Shown here: piece by piece, positions 38,931 to 52,033 of the stretch
How positions within the stretch are numbered: the stretch's first letter is position 1
How the letters are laid out: each line of letters starts with the position of its first letter
DNA from: Hirundichthys speculiger
Lineage: Eukaryota; Chordata; Actinopteri; Beloniformes; Exocoetidae
Reading direction: 5' to 3'
Assembly: GCA_018398805.1 (NCBI GenBank)
Contig: JAGFBZ010001287.1
Coordinates: 1 to 64,000, forward strand
DNA length: 64,000 nucleotides
Translations under genes and position numbers: made by a program
The notes under the pieces: model-generated
What the model was told of the DNA's origin: nothing
Database searches by the model: none
The model's input: only the letters and a program-made list of their open reading frames with translations

Positions 38931-40889
38931 ACGGGGTCTCCAGTGAAGCCCCGCCTTCCCGGCGAAGCCCCGCCCCCCTCGATGACTGACTGAGCAGCTG
39001 CTTTGGATGTAAGACGTGATTACAGGTGTAAAGAAATCACTTTTACCATCACAGATCACATTTCTGGAACAGCCGAAAGTGTGCAGGGTTTTAAAACTTT
39101 TAAATTTAGGTGTCAGATGAGCTTTTACAGTTTTTAATTTATAATTTAGGCCAGTTTTATTTAGTTCTGCATCTTTTTTAGTTTGTGCTTGGTTTGATTA
39201 TTTTCATATTAGTGTTTTTAACTAATTTTTTAGTATTTGAATGTTTATTTTTCCTGAGATTTGTGCATTTTATTTGTTATTCTACGTATTCACTCTGGTA
39301 GTTTTAAATCCCTATATAATTTTTTTTTAATTTTTTTTTTTTGTGTGTGTGTCTGCATTTACATTCATGGTTAGTGCCATTGTCTAGTAAAACCATCTAA
39401 TATGTATATGCAGTTTAATCTTATAGCAGACTTTTTTTTTTCCTGTGGGAGTGTGAAAGGTGAATGTGTCCTTTACCAGGCCTCTCTGGCAGTAAACTCT
39501 AACATCTTTATTAACATCTTAAATCCTGATTTCATCAGAGAGGACCAAAAAACACCAGCAGTGAAACATTTAAAGACAAGACAGTTAAAGAGACATTGCT
39601 ATATAAATAAAGTTGGTATGATATGGTGTAAACTGATTACATTTTCTACTTTGATCAAATTTAACACATTTATTTCTTATTTATATTATTGTTTAATATT
39701 CTAATTAATACATTTATTTGATTCTCAATACCCTACACTTAGGTTATGTGTTATAGTTTATTTTTTCTCGTCAATCTTCAGTGTTTCCTCCATTATTATT
39801 GAAATTATCAGCGCCATGCGTCTATGAGGATGACTGTGTTTACTTGGATGTGTTTTAGTGGAAGAAACTGGGAATTTGTTGTTGAACAGCTATTTCTGGT
39901 GCATGTTTTAATTCTATAAAGCGCTTAGTGCAACACAGTGCAACACAAATAAAGTTCGACTGTCAACCCATGTGTCCCCGAGTACAAATTAAATATTTTG
40001 CAGAGGATTCGTGTTAGTAAATGGATCCTGAAACAAAAAACATGGAAGTAAACATGAGTTAATGAAGCGTTCATCCCTGCAGAGCCCTGCTCCTCAAGAC
40101 CAAAGCACAACTCTCACAGCTCTCAGTCAACATACATTTATTGACTTACGCCTTAAGACTGCATTACTTCTGTTTCAGGATACGATACAACCAATAAGCC
40201 TCTAGCACACACACACACACACACACACTACAAATCAGTTCCCTCTGAAAAAGCTGGGATTCAGTTTTCCGTCCTTACCTTTCTGTCTTCAGCTCACGAC
40301 GTCGAGTTCATGCAGGCTCCCAAAAATAACCTTCCACACTTGCTATGCTGCGTATATGTTTGTGTGTCTAAATTAAGGCTGTGTGTTTGATCCGCCGTCC
40401 ATGCTGATACACGTGTTGGTGCATTAAGATCCTCCTAAGCGTATGCACGGCGTGCATGTGAATGTAGGGTCTAGTGCGCATGCATCATGGGGCACCGTCT
40501 TGAATTACATGGCACTGGCAGATAAGGATGTCCCCCTCCTGTCTCCTTCCATCTCTGGTGGGCTGGTTGACAGCAGCAGGCAGCCTCAGCGTTTCACTAG
40601 TTCATTCACAAAATGAATAAAAGTTCACTATATAAGGGATTTGTCACAAAGTTGCAGTTCCACAACTGACCTGAATCCAAATACGAGTCGACCCCCACTG
40701 ACTAGCATGTTAAAATGTCCAACATTGCAGCAGAAATAAACAGTTAAAATAAACACAAGAAAACTGAGATCCAAATAAGGACGAGCGCACGGTAAAAGAT
40801 TTTGACACAACCAGACTGTGAGAGCCTGGAGCAGCGATAACCGACATATCTGTGGGGTCTTCAGGTGGGAACCTCCTTTCACCTTTTAG
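38931..40889. other. Intergenic, AT-rich; (CA)n at 40206-40228
   Basis: Long T/A-rich sequence with no domain-bearing frame. A perfect (CA)n tract lies at 40206-40228. Confidence 0.5.
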
Positions 40890-42238
40890 TAGGGGGGAGT
40901 ATTGGCAAGGACCTCGCAATACATTATGTATCATGATACCTGGGTCAAGATACGATATCACAATATCGCGATATCACAATATATTGCGATATTCTACCCA
41001 GTTAATATCAAAATTAAAAGTAGAGATAAAAAATGAAGTTGCTGTATATGTTCATCAGATGATATTGATCATTTAGAGGACAAATTGAGTCAAAACTATT
41101 TGCTTCAAACAACCTATTTATTGTTTATTATTAGTGTTTTTGCACATTTAAGTAACCATTACAACATACATCAGCATCGTAACCACAAAATCTTTTCTTA
41201 AAAAAAAAAATCGATATTAGGAGCTGAAAAAACTATATTATATTGGGCGGCCGAAAAACGGGATATACGGTGATCCCTTGCCAATTCACGCTTTAAGTTC
41301 CGCGGTTTTAGTTATTCGCGGATTTTTCAGAAATATATAATATAATTTTAAAAAATCAAGAAAAAATCACGGAAACATCACAGGATGTTGTGCGCATTCT
41401 CTCACTGCGAAGAAATGCTGAGAGCCAGCCTGGCCCCTTTAAGAAGGTGGCCTTATGGGTAATGGTGTAGCCTTATGGGTAATGGAGTGTGTGTGTGTCG
41501 TGGGACGGTAGAACAAAAACGGTGCCAGAATAAAGTGCTCGTTCCATGCAGAGAAAACCGGAGTGTTTCTTTTGTTGTTGTTAGCGTGTTAGCCGCTAAT
41601 TACAAGCCAAAAATAGCACAATACCAGCGGTTTCTTTACTACGGTTCAGAGACCAGAGGCTGTGAAGTTAACAGAAAGACCACAGTTGAGCCTTTGTCTT
41701 GTTTCGCTGCAGTGCCTCGCTACTTTTTTGCGGTTTTTAAACATATTTCAAACACATTATTGAGGCTCGGGGGCTCCGGCTCTAGATCGCGGATTTTGAT
41801 TGTCGGGGGGGGGGGGGGGGGGCGGTCCCCATTAACCGCGAAAAATAAGGGATCACTGTATTGGCAAGGACCTCGCAATACAATATGTATAATGATACCT
41901 GGGTCACAATACGATATTATCACGATATTGCGATATTCTGCCCAGTTAATATCAAAATTAAAAGTAGAGATGAAAAATCAAGTTGCTGTATATGTTCATC
42001 AGATAATATTGATCATTCAGAGGACAAATTGACTCAAAACTATTTGCTTCAAAACAACCTACCTATTGTTTATTATTCGTGTTTTTCCACATTTAAGTAA
42101 CCATTACAACATACTGACAGCATTGTAACCACTGTAAATTTTTTCCTAAAAAAAATCGATATTAGGAGCTGAAAAATCGATATTGGACGGCCGAAAATAG
42201 CAAAATATTTCCAAATGGATTTTTTTTCCACAGCCCTA
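40890..42238 (-). mobile_element. MITE family A dimer (A7) with C2 at the junction
   Basis: Two reverse-oriented A units (40890-41267 and 41859-42238) lie within one duplication, ccttttag and ccctttag. Unit 1 lacks its last about 30 bp and unit 2 its first about 12 bp. The Tigger-like C2 occupies the junction. This parallels the three-unit array at 36777. Confidence 0.78.
41268..41858 (+). mobile_element. Tigger/pogo-like MITE family C, copy C2
   Basis: CGGTGATCCCTTGCC...AATAAGGGATCACTG lies between TA dinucleotides (41266-41267, 41859-41860). It is longer than C1. It contains the same CTTATGGGTAATG tandem duplication and a G run near 41806. Confidence 0.75.
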
Positions 42239-42889
42239 CCCTTTAGCCAGCCCTGTGGGACATCCAGAGGGCATAATGGTGATCTCTGGCATCCCAGAGT
42301 TGCCCCCCTAATGCCAGCTCTCACTGCTCCCCATCAACACAACAACTCAACCTACAACATCACTCCTCAACCAAAGCAGCACCGCCACCTTCACCAGACC
42401 CAGGCTGGGGTCATGCAGGCTCCAGGTGGTGTCCTCGCTGATACTGCTCTCACCTAACAGAGTCAAAGAAAATTACCAGCCTGGTCCCAGACAAAGAGAT
42501 TTGAAATAGGCCACTCCCACTACCTGAAATTAACTTCCTGGATTTCCATCTCAGAGGCCTGATTGGTGGACCTCATCTCAGCCCCGCCTTCACTTCCTCG
42601 TTTTAATGGACTGAGGAAGATTACTAAAACGAAGGGCTTTCAATTTCTATTTTGTTTCAACTCACGGTATTTCCCCTGATCCAAATCCACTGACTGCATC
42701 TGGCATTTCCTTTAGAGGCTTCTCAAACTCTGTCCTCGTACTCCCAGTTCCCCCAATAATGAGACTGCTGATCCGGCTACGAAACCAGTGCATCCCACTT
42801 CCACTTTCCACCCTCTCTGTTCAGTTACTGCCCCCAAGTTTGCATATCAAAGCGTTTTCCTTTCATAAGCTTCTTCCATTGAGTCTTCT
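42239..42889. other. Probable 3' flank of the LINE relic
   Basis: GTGATCTCTGGCATCCCAG and following DNA read as untranslated or tail-like sequence adjoining the reverse-transcriptase relic. The boundary is not determined. Confidence 0.35.
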
Positions 42890-43292
42890 CAGGGAACGGT
42901 CAACTCACTGAAGTCAACTATCTGACTAACTGACCACACAACCGTGACAGGTCATAGCCTAGCACAAACTTTTTCCCAGCTTTCTACCTAAATCTACGTG
43001 GGTTTTCCAGTCACTGTCAGCTTCTAAACACCTGTGTAATCCTCCCCCTCACGTCAACACTGGATCACTACGCTCTGTTTCTTGGAACCTCCTAAACCTT
43101 TCCTGCGTCTGTTTCCGATACCTCTTTAGCACTCGATTGTGTCGCCACGTGTACCGGCTGTGTAACAGGCTGATTGTACAGCCTGACAGGATATGCTTTA
43201 ATGTTGCTGTACCTGAACACACCTGAGTACGATGGGTCCCCATTTACCCAGAAGCTTTAGGTTCTGAGTGGTTGGTAAAACATCGTATGTAC

Positions 43293-43859
43293 TAGGGGTG
43301 CAACGGTACAGGTGGCTCACGGTACGGTCCGTACCGTGGTTTCTGTGTCACGGTTTCGGTACGGATTCAGTACAGTTTCAGACCACCCGCTACCCTAAAC
43401 CTGCGATCGCAAGATACCAAGTTTGCGGAAAGCGCAACTCGCATGTCAGGGCGTAAAAGAGCGCATCCAGATGGCATAAATGTACAGCTGTGGCAGCTCT
43501 CATCCAGATGTCTGCTGTGGAGGAAACCAAGGAGATCTTTGTCTCTGGTCTCAAACTGGAAAAGGTTGGACGCGGGAATTTATTTCCGATATGTCTGAAA
43601 CTGTTGGCGGTCGAGGAGGGACAGAAACATTAATTGTTCGTGATCTTTAAATGCGCATCCAATGATTCGTTCTGCAGTATTTTAAAAAGCACATCAGCTG
43701 CGCCAAGACGCACAACTGGTAACGAGGTGGAAGATTGCAAGTCCAATGCAAAATTATTGTAACATAAATACTGCGGGACATAAAAGCGTCCCGTGTCCCG
43801 TGTCTCGTGCAGGTCGTACCGAACTGTACCATATTTTACCAAGTACCGTTGCATCCCTA
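43293..43859 (+). mobile_element. hAT MITE P
   Basis: TAGGGGTGCAACGGTACAG...AGTACCGTTGCATCCCTA is flanked by gtatgtac and gtatgtag. Subterminal CGGTACGG/GTACCG motifs cluster at the left end. It is inserted in the LINE relic. Confidence 0.85.
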
Positions 43860-44086
43860 GTATGTAGCTCCTATCAAGAATCTTCCACAGGTCTCTCCAG
43901 TTAAGCTTCTTCCTCTTTACACTTTCCCAGTTTAGCCACTGACCCTGTTTTTAGCCTGAGTCACTGCCTTTGCAACCCTTATCTCCTCCTGCCTACGTAT
44001 CTGCTCTGACTATCTTTCTTTTCACTTTAGGACCTGTTTCTGTTTCGGACTGGTTTGTCTGGGGGCCAAGCCCCAAACCTCCAAAC

Positions 44087-44941
44087 TAGGGATGGGCATT
44101 CGGTGAAGATTTATTTGTCGATCGTTGGGAGAATTAATGATTAATAATCAATTAATCATTAACATTTTTATATTGAAAACTATCCTCGATATCGGCATGA
44201 CATTTGTTTTCTCCTTTGGCCTGGTTGCTATGGATGTGTTCAGTGGCCCGGATGTTTGTAGTCGAGAATAACGTAACAGACATTTCCTTTTTCTTTTCTT
44301 TAAAAAAAACAATGATAATAAAAGAAGAGATATTGAGGAGACTACTTAACAAGGACAATTTATATCCCATTATATCAAGGCGCCAGTATTACAGGCTTTT
44401 TGTTTCTTAAAAAGATGCGTTTGTTGTGTGCTCGATGTGCACTGCAGCTCCTTCTGGTCCGTGCTAACACCGAGTTGAGGCTAGGCTAGGCTAGGCTAGG
44501 CTGATGATGAACCGCGGCCACCGTCCTTTACAAGGCTTGGACGCGCGCTGTTCAAGTGATACATCATTGTCGTTGTTGATTAATTGTATTTGTAATTTGC
44601 ATTGCAGTGATTGCAGTACACTTGGTCATTTTCTAAATGAAAATGGTCCCACGCCACACTTCACCGTGACCGCTTCATGATTAGGCGATGACCTACAGAA
44701 GCTCGCATGTAACAACTGAGGCCAGCCAGGGTAGGGTGATGGTGAAATGTTGCCCCCTGTTGCCAAATTTCTATCGGTGGCACAGTGAAATGCATTGCAT
44801 TGTTTGAGGACATGCACTGATAACCTACATTAGGATTGTTTAAAAAAAAAAAAACATTTGGTTCATTGACAAAAATGAATGTCTTCGACCAAATTCTTAA
44901 TGATCAATCATCGATTAATCGATTAATTATGCCCATCCCTA
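44087..44941 (+). mobile_element. hAT MITE family H, copy H3
   Basis: TAGGGATGGGCATTCGG...TATGCCCATCCCTA is flanked by an exact duplication, ctccaaac (44079-44086, 44942-44949). The BED region (minus, about 44684-44510) retains CNHC and the YHLN stretch but has two in-frame stops. Confidence 0.9.
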
Positions 44942-45997
44942 CTCCAAACTGAAACTTCCCTGCTATTTCTGCATGTCTAAGAGTTGCTCCTGCCTCCTGA
45001 ACTCTTGGGTTCCATGTCCTCCCCTTGATTGGATTTGGAGATACCTCCCTAGCTTTCACATCCTTACTCCCCGATAACAACAGTTCTGTCCTAACTTTAG
45101 TAATTTAAACCCCTTTGATAAACCAGATGTTGGTAGCTGCTCCTTTACCGTACCATGCTACACTACCTAGACACCTAGGATCACCTATCCACTTGCTTAT
45201 ATAGGAGCTAACTAATCTTTCCATTCTCTCCACGGTGAATACTGGAATTTGATCACATCAACTTAGGAAATAACCCAAACTGCAAACCCAGCTTTCCTGG
45301 AAGCCTTGATATGTCTGTTCCACCCAGTCCTTCAGCAACATCCTTCTTAAATTGCTCTACCTGTTCTTTATCACTCAGGTCTACGCTGACTCACCTACCT
45401 AAGCTTTTCACTGGTTTTCCTCAACTGTTGGGATTTCTTACTAATCAATGACAAGCTTCCGATCATTTCACTTCCGCCTAAATATTGAAATGCTTCTACA
45501 TTTAGTGGGCTCTGAGGTTCCCATTTATCCAGTAAAGTAGCCTCTTTGTCGATGGGACTGTTGTAGCCACCAGTGTCAAATCATCCATGCAAGCCCTAAC
45601 TGGTGGGAGCTGTATCCCAGTCTGCCATCTCTCTCCACATACCACCTACTGGAAGCTCTGATGATTATTTCCATTGCCATTGTAAATACCAACAGAGAAA
45701 TTATACCCATTTCTAACTCGTTGTGAAACCTGACTCATTTACACACAGACTAATGTCCTGAAAATATGCTCTTACGAAGTTAACAATTACCAAGTTAACA
45801 ACTACCCCAGGGCCTCTAAAATAATTAAATGCACTCCACACAAGGCTATGTGGTACTTAACCAATCGCATTTGCAAGATCTAAAAATATCAGGTGCAAAT
45901 TCCTTTTCTCAATTCGTAGCTGCCTGCCTGAATCTGGTCCCAGATCATACTGGTATGCTCCAAGCACCCAACAAACCCTGGTATCCCTGCCTTCTGC

Positions 45998-47176
45998 CAG
46001 TGTTGGGCAAGTTCACTTTCTACACGAACTAGTTAAGTTCATAGTTCATAGAAATTAAAATGAACTAGTTCAGTTCACCATTTCAAAAAATGAACTAAAT
46101 AGTTCATTTTTAGTTCATTTTTTTTAATTCTTTTTTGATGTTGCTGCAAGCAATTATTTGTCAAAATGATTACCACTGCACATATACTACCCCACCACAA
46201 ACGGCAATTATTTTATCCATTTTATCTGTAGAAAACTATTGGTCCAATTCTGAATCCTGAACCAACCAGGGTTCACATTAGCATTGAAGGAACAGCCCAT
46301 GTAAAACTATAATTTCTGTTTCAGCTTCTCTCTACAGCAGCCATTCCCAAACTTCAGAATACCAAGACCCAATTTGAAATGTGAAAAATCACAACTGTGA
46401 TCAAGACAGGACAAGGAACCATGATCCGATATTAATGTAAGGGGTCAACAAATAAGGTGACGCTTGTCATATTAAGTTAAGATGACAGTAGAATAACACT
46501 TAATTGGTTTGTTTTATTACTTCTTAATGTTTTTTTAATAGTGTCATGAATATTTTACAGTAATTAAAAACATATTTAAAAAAGTTTTGTTTAATTTTAA
46601 TGACCTCTCATGGCCCACCTGCAGTACCACGATGGCCCACCAGGGGGGCGCGGCCCACACTTTGGGAATCACTGCTCTACAGTATATTAAAAATATGAGG
46701 AAAAACTTGCTGCCAAATAGTCGTTATTATAAGACAAAAACAGGTACTTGAGGTGCAAATGTTTTTTTCCCCCATTTCAATATTTCAATACCCTCCGGGA
46801 GTTGGGGCGCTCCACCGGCTCTGGACGACTGTAGCTTTCATCTTCCTGCTTGTTTTAAACATTTGATGACGCAGTTGTTAGCGACAGAAGCGACAGCAGC
46901 GACAGCCGCGACAGCCCGTGCTGCCATGTTTGATTGATTTCCTCAGATACATATCAGGCTCGTTTGTGGTGGATTTTAAATGGGGTTCCCTGGAAACCTA
47001 GAACGGTTTTGACCGTGCGTGAACTTTGAAAGAGTGTCATTCACAACTGCCCAAATGAACTTGTTCACGCCCCACGCTGGTAAGGGGGGGAAGTGAGCGC
47101 GCTCAGTTCACGTTCACGAAAAATATGAACTAGTTCGTGAACCTTCGTTCATTGAAAACGTTCAGGCACAACACTG
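45998..47176. mobile_element. hAT element O, interrupted by N1
   Basis: CAGTGTTGGGCAAGTTCAC...TTCAGGCACAACACTG is flanked by an exact duplication, ccttctgc (45990-45997, 47177-47184). GAACTAGTTCA motifs cluster at both ends. No transposase domain was seen. Confidence 0.87.
46338..46674 (+). mobile_element. Charlie-like hAT MITE N1, inside O
   Basis: CAGCCATTCCCAAACTTC...CACTTTGGGAATCACTG is flanked by an exact duplication, ctctacag (46330-46337, 46675-46682). Confidence 0.87.
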
Positions 47177-47796
47177 CCTTCTGCACTGTCATATCAATTA
47201 AGTTATTGCTTTATAAATACCTAGTTAACCTCTGTGCAACTACACTGAAGAAAATCTTCAAGTCTACATTTAGCAAAGAAATCACCTGGAACCAGCTGAG
47301 AACAAGGACAATTTCTCCACCCTACATCATGCTCTTGGGATAGTTTGTTTGTCCCAAACTATTCTTAACAGCCTCCAGAGAAATTCAAGAATATCAGGTG
47401 CACTTTTACAAACCCAGAGGGAACTCCATTCAGCCTTGGGGCTGAAGAAACCTTTGCACACCTAGCTACTTCCTGAACTTCCTTCCACTTAGGTGGTCTA
47501 ACGTCCATCTCATGACCTGCCTCTCCTAATGGTGGCATATCCAGTGGAAGACCTAACTGTCTCTTCTCTAAATCTGAATGGGTCTGTCTTAGATATTCCT
47601 CAACTTCTAGCCTTCTTGCTTTAAGCTGTCCACAAGTTTATGCGTAATTGAGATGTGGCTTTTTGAGTGACGGCTGCATTGTAGTCTACGGTGTTGACAA
47701 CTAGTCATCATCATTTCAGGAACTTAACATTTTCAGTGAGTTTAACAGCTGTGAATAAGGAGCTAAGAGAGTATAGTCACTTATCTTAATAATAGC

Positions 47797-47850
47797 ATGG
47801 TTTGTGCTGTTAACTGTACCAACAGACTGCTGCAACGTGCTCTTGGTTGG
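47797..47850 (+). pseudogene. Possible THAP-finger start, very short
   Basis: ATG at 47797 reads MVCAVNCTNR, resembling the first CxxxC of a THAP zinc finger, then meets a stop within about 20 codons. It may be the edge of a P-element-like transposon or chance. Confidence 0.25.
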
Positions 47851-48154
47851 CTTTAAAGCTTTCTGACGGGGCGACTGGCAGTAGACCAGTTGGCCTGTGG
47901 CAGGAGGCCCACTCATCATTCAAGACCAACCTAGGAAGGTCTGGGAGGGTGACTGCAGTGCAACCGCTGCTGCTGCTGTGGGTTTCTCTGCCTGAGTTAC
48001 CTAGCTAGATCGAGGCTATGCTTGTGACGGACGGCCACAGGTAGCTCTGGCTAGAGTTTCAGCAGTTTTTATTTCGGCTCTGCCAATCCTTGTTTCAGAT
48101 ATGACTACTAAAAGAACATCTGAAACAAGGATAGATATAATCGGAAGGGCTGTC

Positions 48155-49805
48155 CATCCGTCCATCCATTAACATCCCTAACCCTAACCCACCTGTCCAA
48201 CCATTAACTTTAGCTTATCTGAATTTGGTGCGCATGGACAGCAGCCCAAACAGAGGAGGGCCAGATCTCCTACCGGCCACTTCCTCCAGCTCCTCCAGGA
48301 GGACACCAAGGCGTTCCAAGGACATCCAAGGACTGCCCTCTGGTCTACTCGAGTTGGACATCCCCTGGGGGGCATCTTCATCAGATGCCTTCACCACCTC
48401 AACTGGCTCCTCCTGATGTGGAGGATCATCGCCTAAAAACCAACAAAGCAGACTAACGTTAGTGTCTTTCAACAGAAAGATGGCAGCCAGGTCAAAGCCA
48501 AGTCACTTGATGCTTCAAAATACAGAAGCTCACAGAGTTTTTCGGCAGCAGTGCAACTGCAAGCAGCAGCAGTAACGTTGACGTCCACTTAGACGACGGT
48601 GTCAAACAAAGCACTAAAGTATTATCACCAAGCAGACTGAGACCAGGATGGACGTCCAACCTGACCAACCACAGGCTGATGAGGGGATTTAACCGGAGGA
48701 GGAGGTACCGGTAATTGACAACGACATAAAACCGGAGCAAGTTAAACAAGTTATGGTTCTGGATTTGTGGTGTGATGATGAGAAATATGTGGCTTATTTC
48801 TGTCAAAATGAACACGTAACTACCAAGCATGACAGTTATAAATAGATAAACAAGCACAAATGGCTGCAATTTCATATTCACCTCTGCATAAATCATGCAG
48901 ATTAGGCTCTTTACGTTCAAGAGAACCAAACGTTTGAGGGGAGAGAAGTCACTATTTGGTGTGATGTCTGTGGAATAGGCTACAAATGTTTGAAGGATGG
49001 TTGGTTGAATGGTACCCTAATTAATCGCAGCAGCATTTCATGGGGCAATTTAATTTAAAAAATCAGTATAATGTCAGGGTCCTACAACAGTATTTGCTCG
49101 GGAGTTTAGTGGTTCAGTGGGTGGACTCTCATATAGTGGTTTGTGGGTTCAGTCTCCAGTGTTGTAACATGTTGTTCTGTCCCTTTTTTAGCAACTGCTT
49201 TCTCTCGATCCAATAAAGGGCACTAAAAAATCTTTTAAAAAGATGCTGATATGACATATAAAACATAACCTGCTAACTACTGCGGACCATATGGTGAATA
49301 ATCTGCTCTATTGGGTTCATAAATGTGTAGATCTGATTCTGATGGAGTCACCAGCCATGAATCTCACCACATGTCACCAGTTATGAGGCATTATTTAGTT
49401 TAGTGATTGGCAAAGTCAATTACAATGATATATAGATTTTTTTTTTCTGTTTAAAATCCAAGCATATAAGTAACTGTAAAATAGCTGAATAAAAGACAAT
49501 GTTTTATGTTCATTTTTGTTTAGGAGATGCAAGTGATGTTTAGTTTCTTTAATATTAGTGTTCTTGAATAAACAACCATAAATAGTTGGTATGTGTGGGT
49601 GATGTTATTGGTGGGCCAATTTAGTTGGGGAAAGTCCAGAGCTGTTTTTTAGTCCCAGTCCGTCCCTGGTCACTTGTATCCACAATCTCATTCCTTCGGT
49701 CGCTAACAATTCATGGCCGTGGGTGAGGGTCGGAACAAAGATGAGCCGGTTAACGGAGAGTCTTGCCTTTCGGCTCGGTTCTCTCTTCACCATAACAGAC
49801 CAGTA
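48155..49805 (-). pseudogene. Second LINE reverse transcriptase relic (C-terminal part and tail)
   Basis: The minus-strand frame at 49793-49650 reads PSRKARLSVNRLIFVPTLT, then HGHEL. The frame at 48350-48270 reads MSLERLGVLLEELEEVAGR. These correspond to the SRKAKLSIYRSIYVPTLTYGHEL and WERLGVPPEELEEVAGE segments of a common fish non-LTR retrotransposon, in the right order. About 1.1 kb between them is unrecognised. A GATGGATGG-type tail lies at 48150-48170. Confidence 0.65.
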
Positions 49806-51088
49806 GAGTCCACATTACTGCATAGATATGCCTTTTGATCCCTCGCTTCATCCCTCGCTACGTCTTCATTCTCCCCTCACTTGGCCAAGAACCAGTTTTA
49901 GAGGCCACGAGTCAGCACGCCAAGGCCCCCTCCGCCTCTGGCCGCCGTCCATGGCACGATGCACATCACCCAGACGGCCCGTCGTACAAGTGGTGAGGTC
50001 GCAAGGTAAATTTATGAGGCATCAACAGTGAATATGAGCTGATGAAAACCAAAACGGGTCGCTTGTGGTAACTGAGTTCCAGTTTTAAAACGTTTGGATT
50101 AACCAGCTTTGGGCCGATTCAGTTCCTGCCAAATAAATAAATGAATAAATCGGCCTCCAGGCTACTGACTCAGAGACCTGTGGATGATGTCACAGAGAGT
50201 TTGTCCAGTTCTTTTTTTTCTACATTTATAGTTTTGACGTGACTTAAAAATCCAACATTTCTGTGATATTTCACAAGCTTTTTCTTATAAGCAGTTTATA
50301 TTTCTTATCCAGCTTGCAGAGTTTCTATTTATCGGGTCAGAAATAAACAATTTTGATAATAAATGTATACTTCTGGAGTTAAAATCGTGGCAGTTAAGTC
50401 ACCCAGGCCTGATCTGGAGTCGTCCACCAACCTTTATGTGTAAAGCAACAGCGTGGTGATCTTTTCGCAGCTGCTTGCAAACCGACACCGCACCACGTGC
50501 ACGCTGTGGTATTTAACGGTTATGTCACAGCTATGATGTTAATACTTTGTGGTCTGTTGAAATGGAAATATCGCTTGTGTCGGGAGTGCAAACCCTCGTG
50601 CCCCCTCTTTCATAAAACAATTATCAGATCATAGTAGGAAGACCTACGTCTCCATTGTGTGATTATAAATAATCATCAACCCCCCCCCCGTTTGCTCCTG
50701 ACCCTGCCGGGTCGGCCACCAGCTACAGCAGCTTCACAACCGGACCGTTCCGGGCCAAGCCAGAGCAGGTCACGGTGGTCCGTTAGTAAAACCAGGTATA
50801 TACACCTTAAACCATTTATATCAGTGGTCTTCAGGATCCTGTACCAGGTCCACAGGGTTCAAGGGATGAATGATCCCGGCGGTCATACATGTCAAATCTC
50901 TTGATCCTTCTTCTTCTTCTGGGTACCAGGCTGTAAGTATGTTGATCTTTTCACATGAGATCCGACGGAGACCGACTCGCTTTTGGAGCCGTGCGTTTTT
51001 TTACACTTTGGTATTGCCGATGGTTTTCAGCCTCGATAAATTTATGTCTCCATCATGGCCCAAAGTGCAATCTCTGCTGCCAGACAGG
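49806..51088. other. Nothing recognised
   Basis: Mixed sequence; short frames at 49828-50031 and 50659-51091 have no domain resemblance. Confidence 0.45.
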
Positions 51089-51306
51089 TAGGGCTGGGAA
51101 TCGAGAACCGGTTCCTGTAGAGAACCGGTTCCGTGTGTTTCAATTCCATGGAACCGTTTGCCAGTTTATCCAGCGATTCTCTTATCGATTCCAACCAGCA
51201 CAAATCTCACGTAATTTACGCAAGTTACGTACAGTCAATTCCAGAAAATACTTACGTGATTAAGTTACGTCGGTTTAGCACGTTAGCATTGCAGTTGTAA
51301 ACAACA

Positions 51307-51475
51307 ATGGCGCCCACCAGGTTCAAATGCTCCAAAGTTTGGCTTCACTTCACCAAAGAAAGATGGCAACAAGGCAACTAGCAGTCATTGTAAAGTGGAG
51401 ATAACAGCGTCGGGAGGGAACACGGCTAACATGCAGAAACATTTGCGCACACAACATGCGATAACGAGTGTCGTG
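51307..51475 (+). pseudogene. BED zinc-finger relic of element K
   Basis: From ATG 51307: MAPTRFKCSKVWLHFTKE, then a one-base shift and stop, then CKVEITASGGNTANMQKHLR and TQHA in another frame. The BED layout (VWLHF, HLRxxH) is clear, and one cysteine codon is changed. Confidence 0.75.
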
Positions 51476-52033
51476 TTTTTGACGCTTCGGACTGATGGAT
51501 CTCAACCCAGCAGCAGTAGCCAAGCTAAGATCACCTCTGGTAACTCTGGTTAGTAGCTATCCTGCTGCCTATGTGCTTCTTTGTAAAACACGCTATAACA
51601 TTAACGCTATGCTATTAAACGAATGCCTTCTGCATTACATTTAGAAGATGACCGTGATGAGAGAGAGAGTCTGGCTGGTTCAGAGGCTGGAAGACATGAT
51701 TATTTTACTGCTAAAGAATTGTTAATTCTTCATAGTATTTGCAGATTTGTACTATGCTGTTTCCGTTGTATTTGATAGTATTTATCTTTCTTTATTATTA
51801 TTTTTGAGTGCTTAGTGAGCTCATATATCCTTTTAAAAAGGAGATTTTTAAATTTCTATTAGGAAAAATCTGTTACACATTCTTGTGTATTTGCACAGTT
51901 ACATATTACAACAGTTAACACGTTATCTTTGGGCCTCTTTTGACCTCGCTGTTGAGTTTGTAAGGTCGTGACTTCTAAGTAAAAAAAAAATTGATGCTAA
52001 TTAAACAGTTTGTTCTCCTTTTTCCCCAAATTA

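Larger units (their letters stand above)
42890..47600 (-). pseudogene. LINE-type reverse transcriptase relic, reverse orientation, with nested elements
   Basis: Minus-strand pieces in order: PPKWKEVQEVARCAKVSSAP near 47500, LDLANAIG then VPHSLV near 45850, VRACMDDLT near 45590 (the xxDD catalytic box), and ATLKHILSGC then SRYTWRHNRVLKRY near 43150. The last is the Cys/His-containing tail of this retrotransposon type. Many stops and frame shifts are present. Inserted later: O with N at 45998-47176, H3 at 44087-44941 and P at 43293-43859. The clade is not assigned. Confidence 0.72.

Noticed and set aside
39402..39704. 100-codon frame in AT-rich DNA
   Set aside because: No domain, no neighbouring splice sites of good quality.
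41475..42032. 185-codon plus-strand frame
   Set aside because: It runs through Tigger-like element C2 into MITE A with no protein resemblance.
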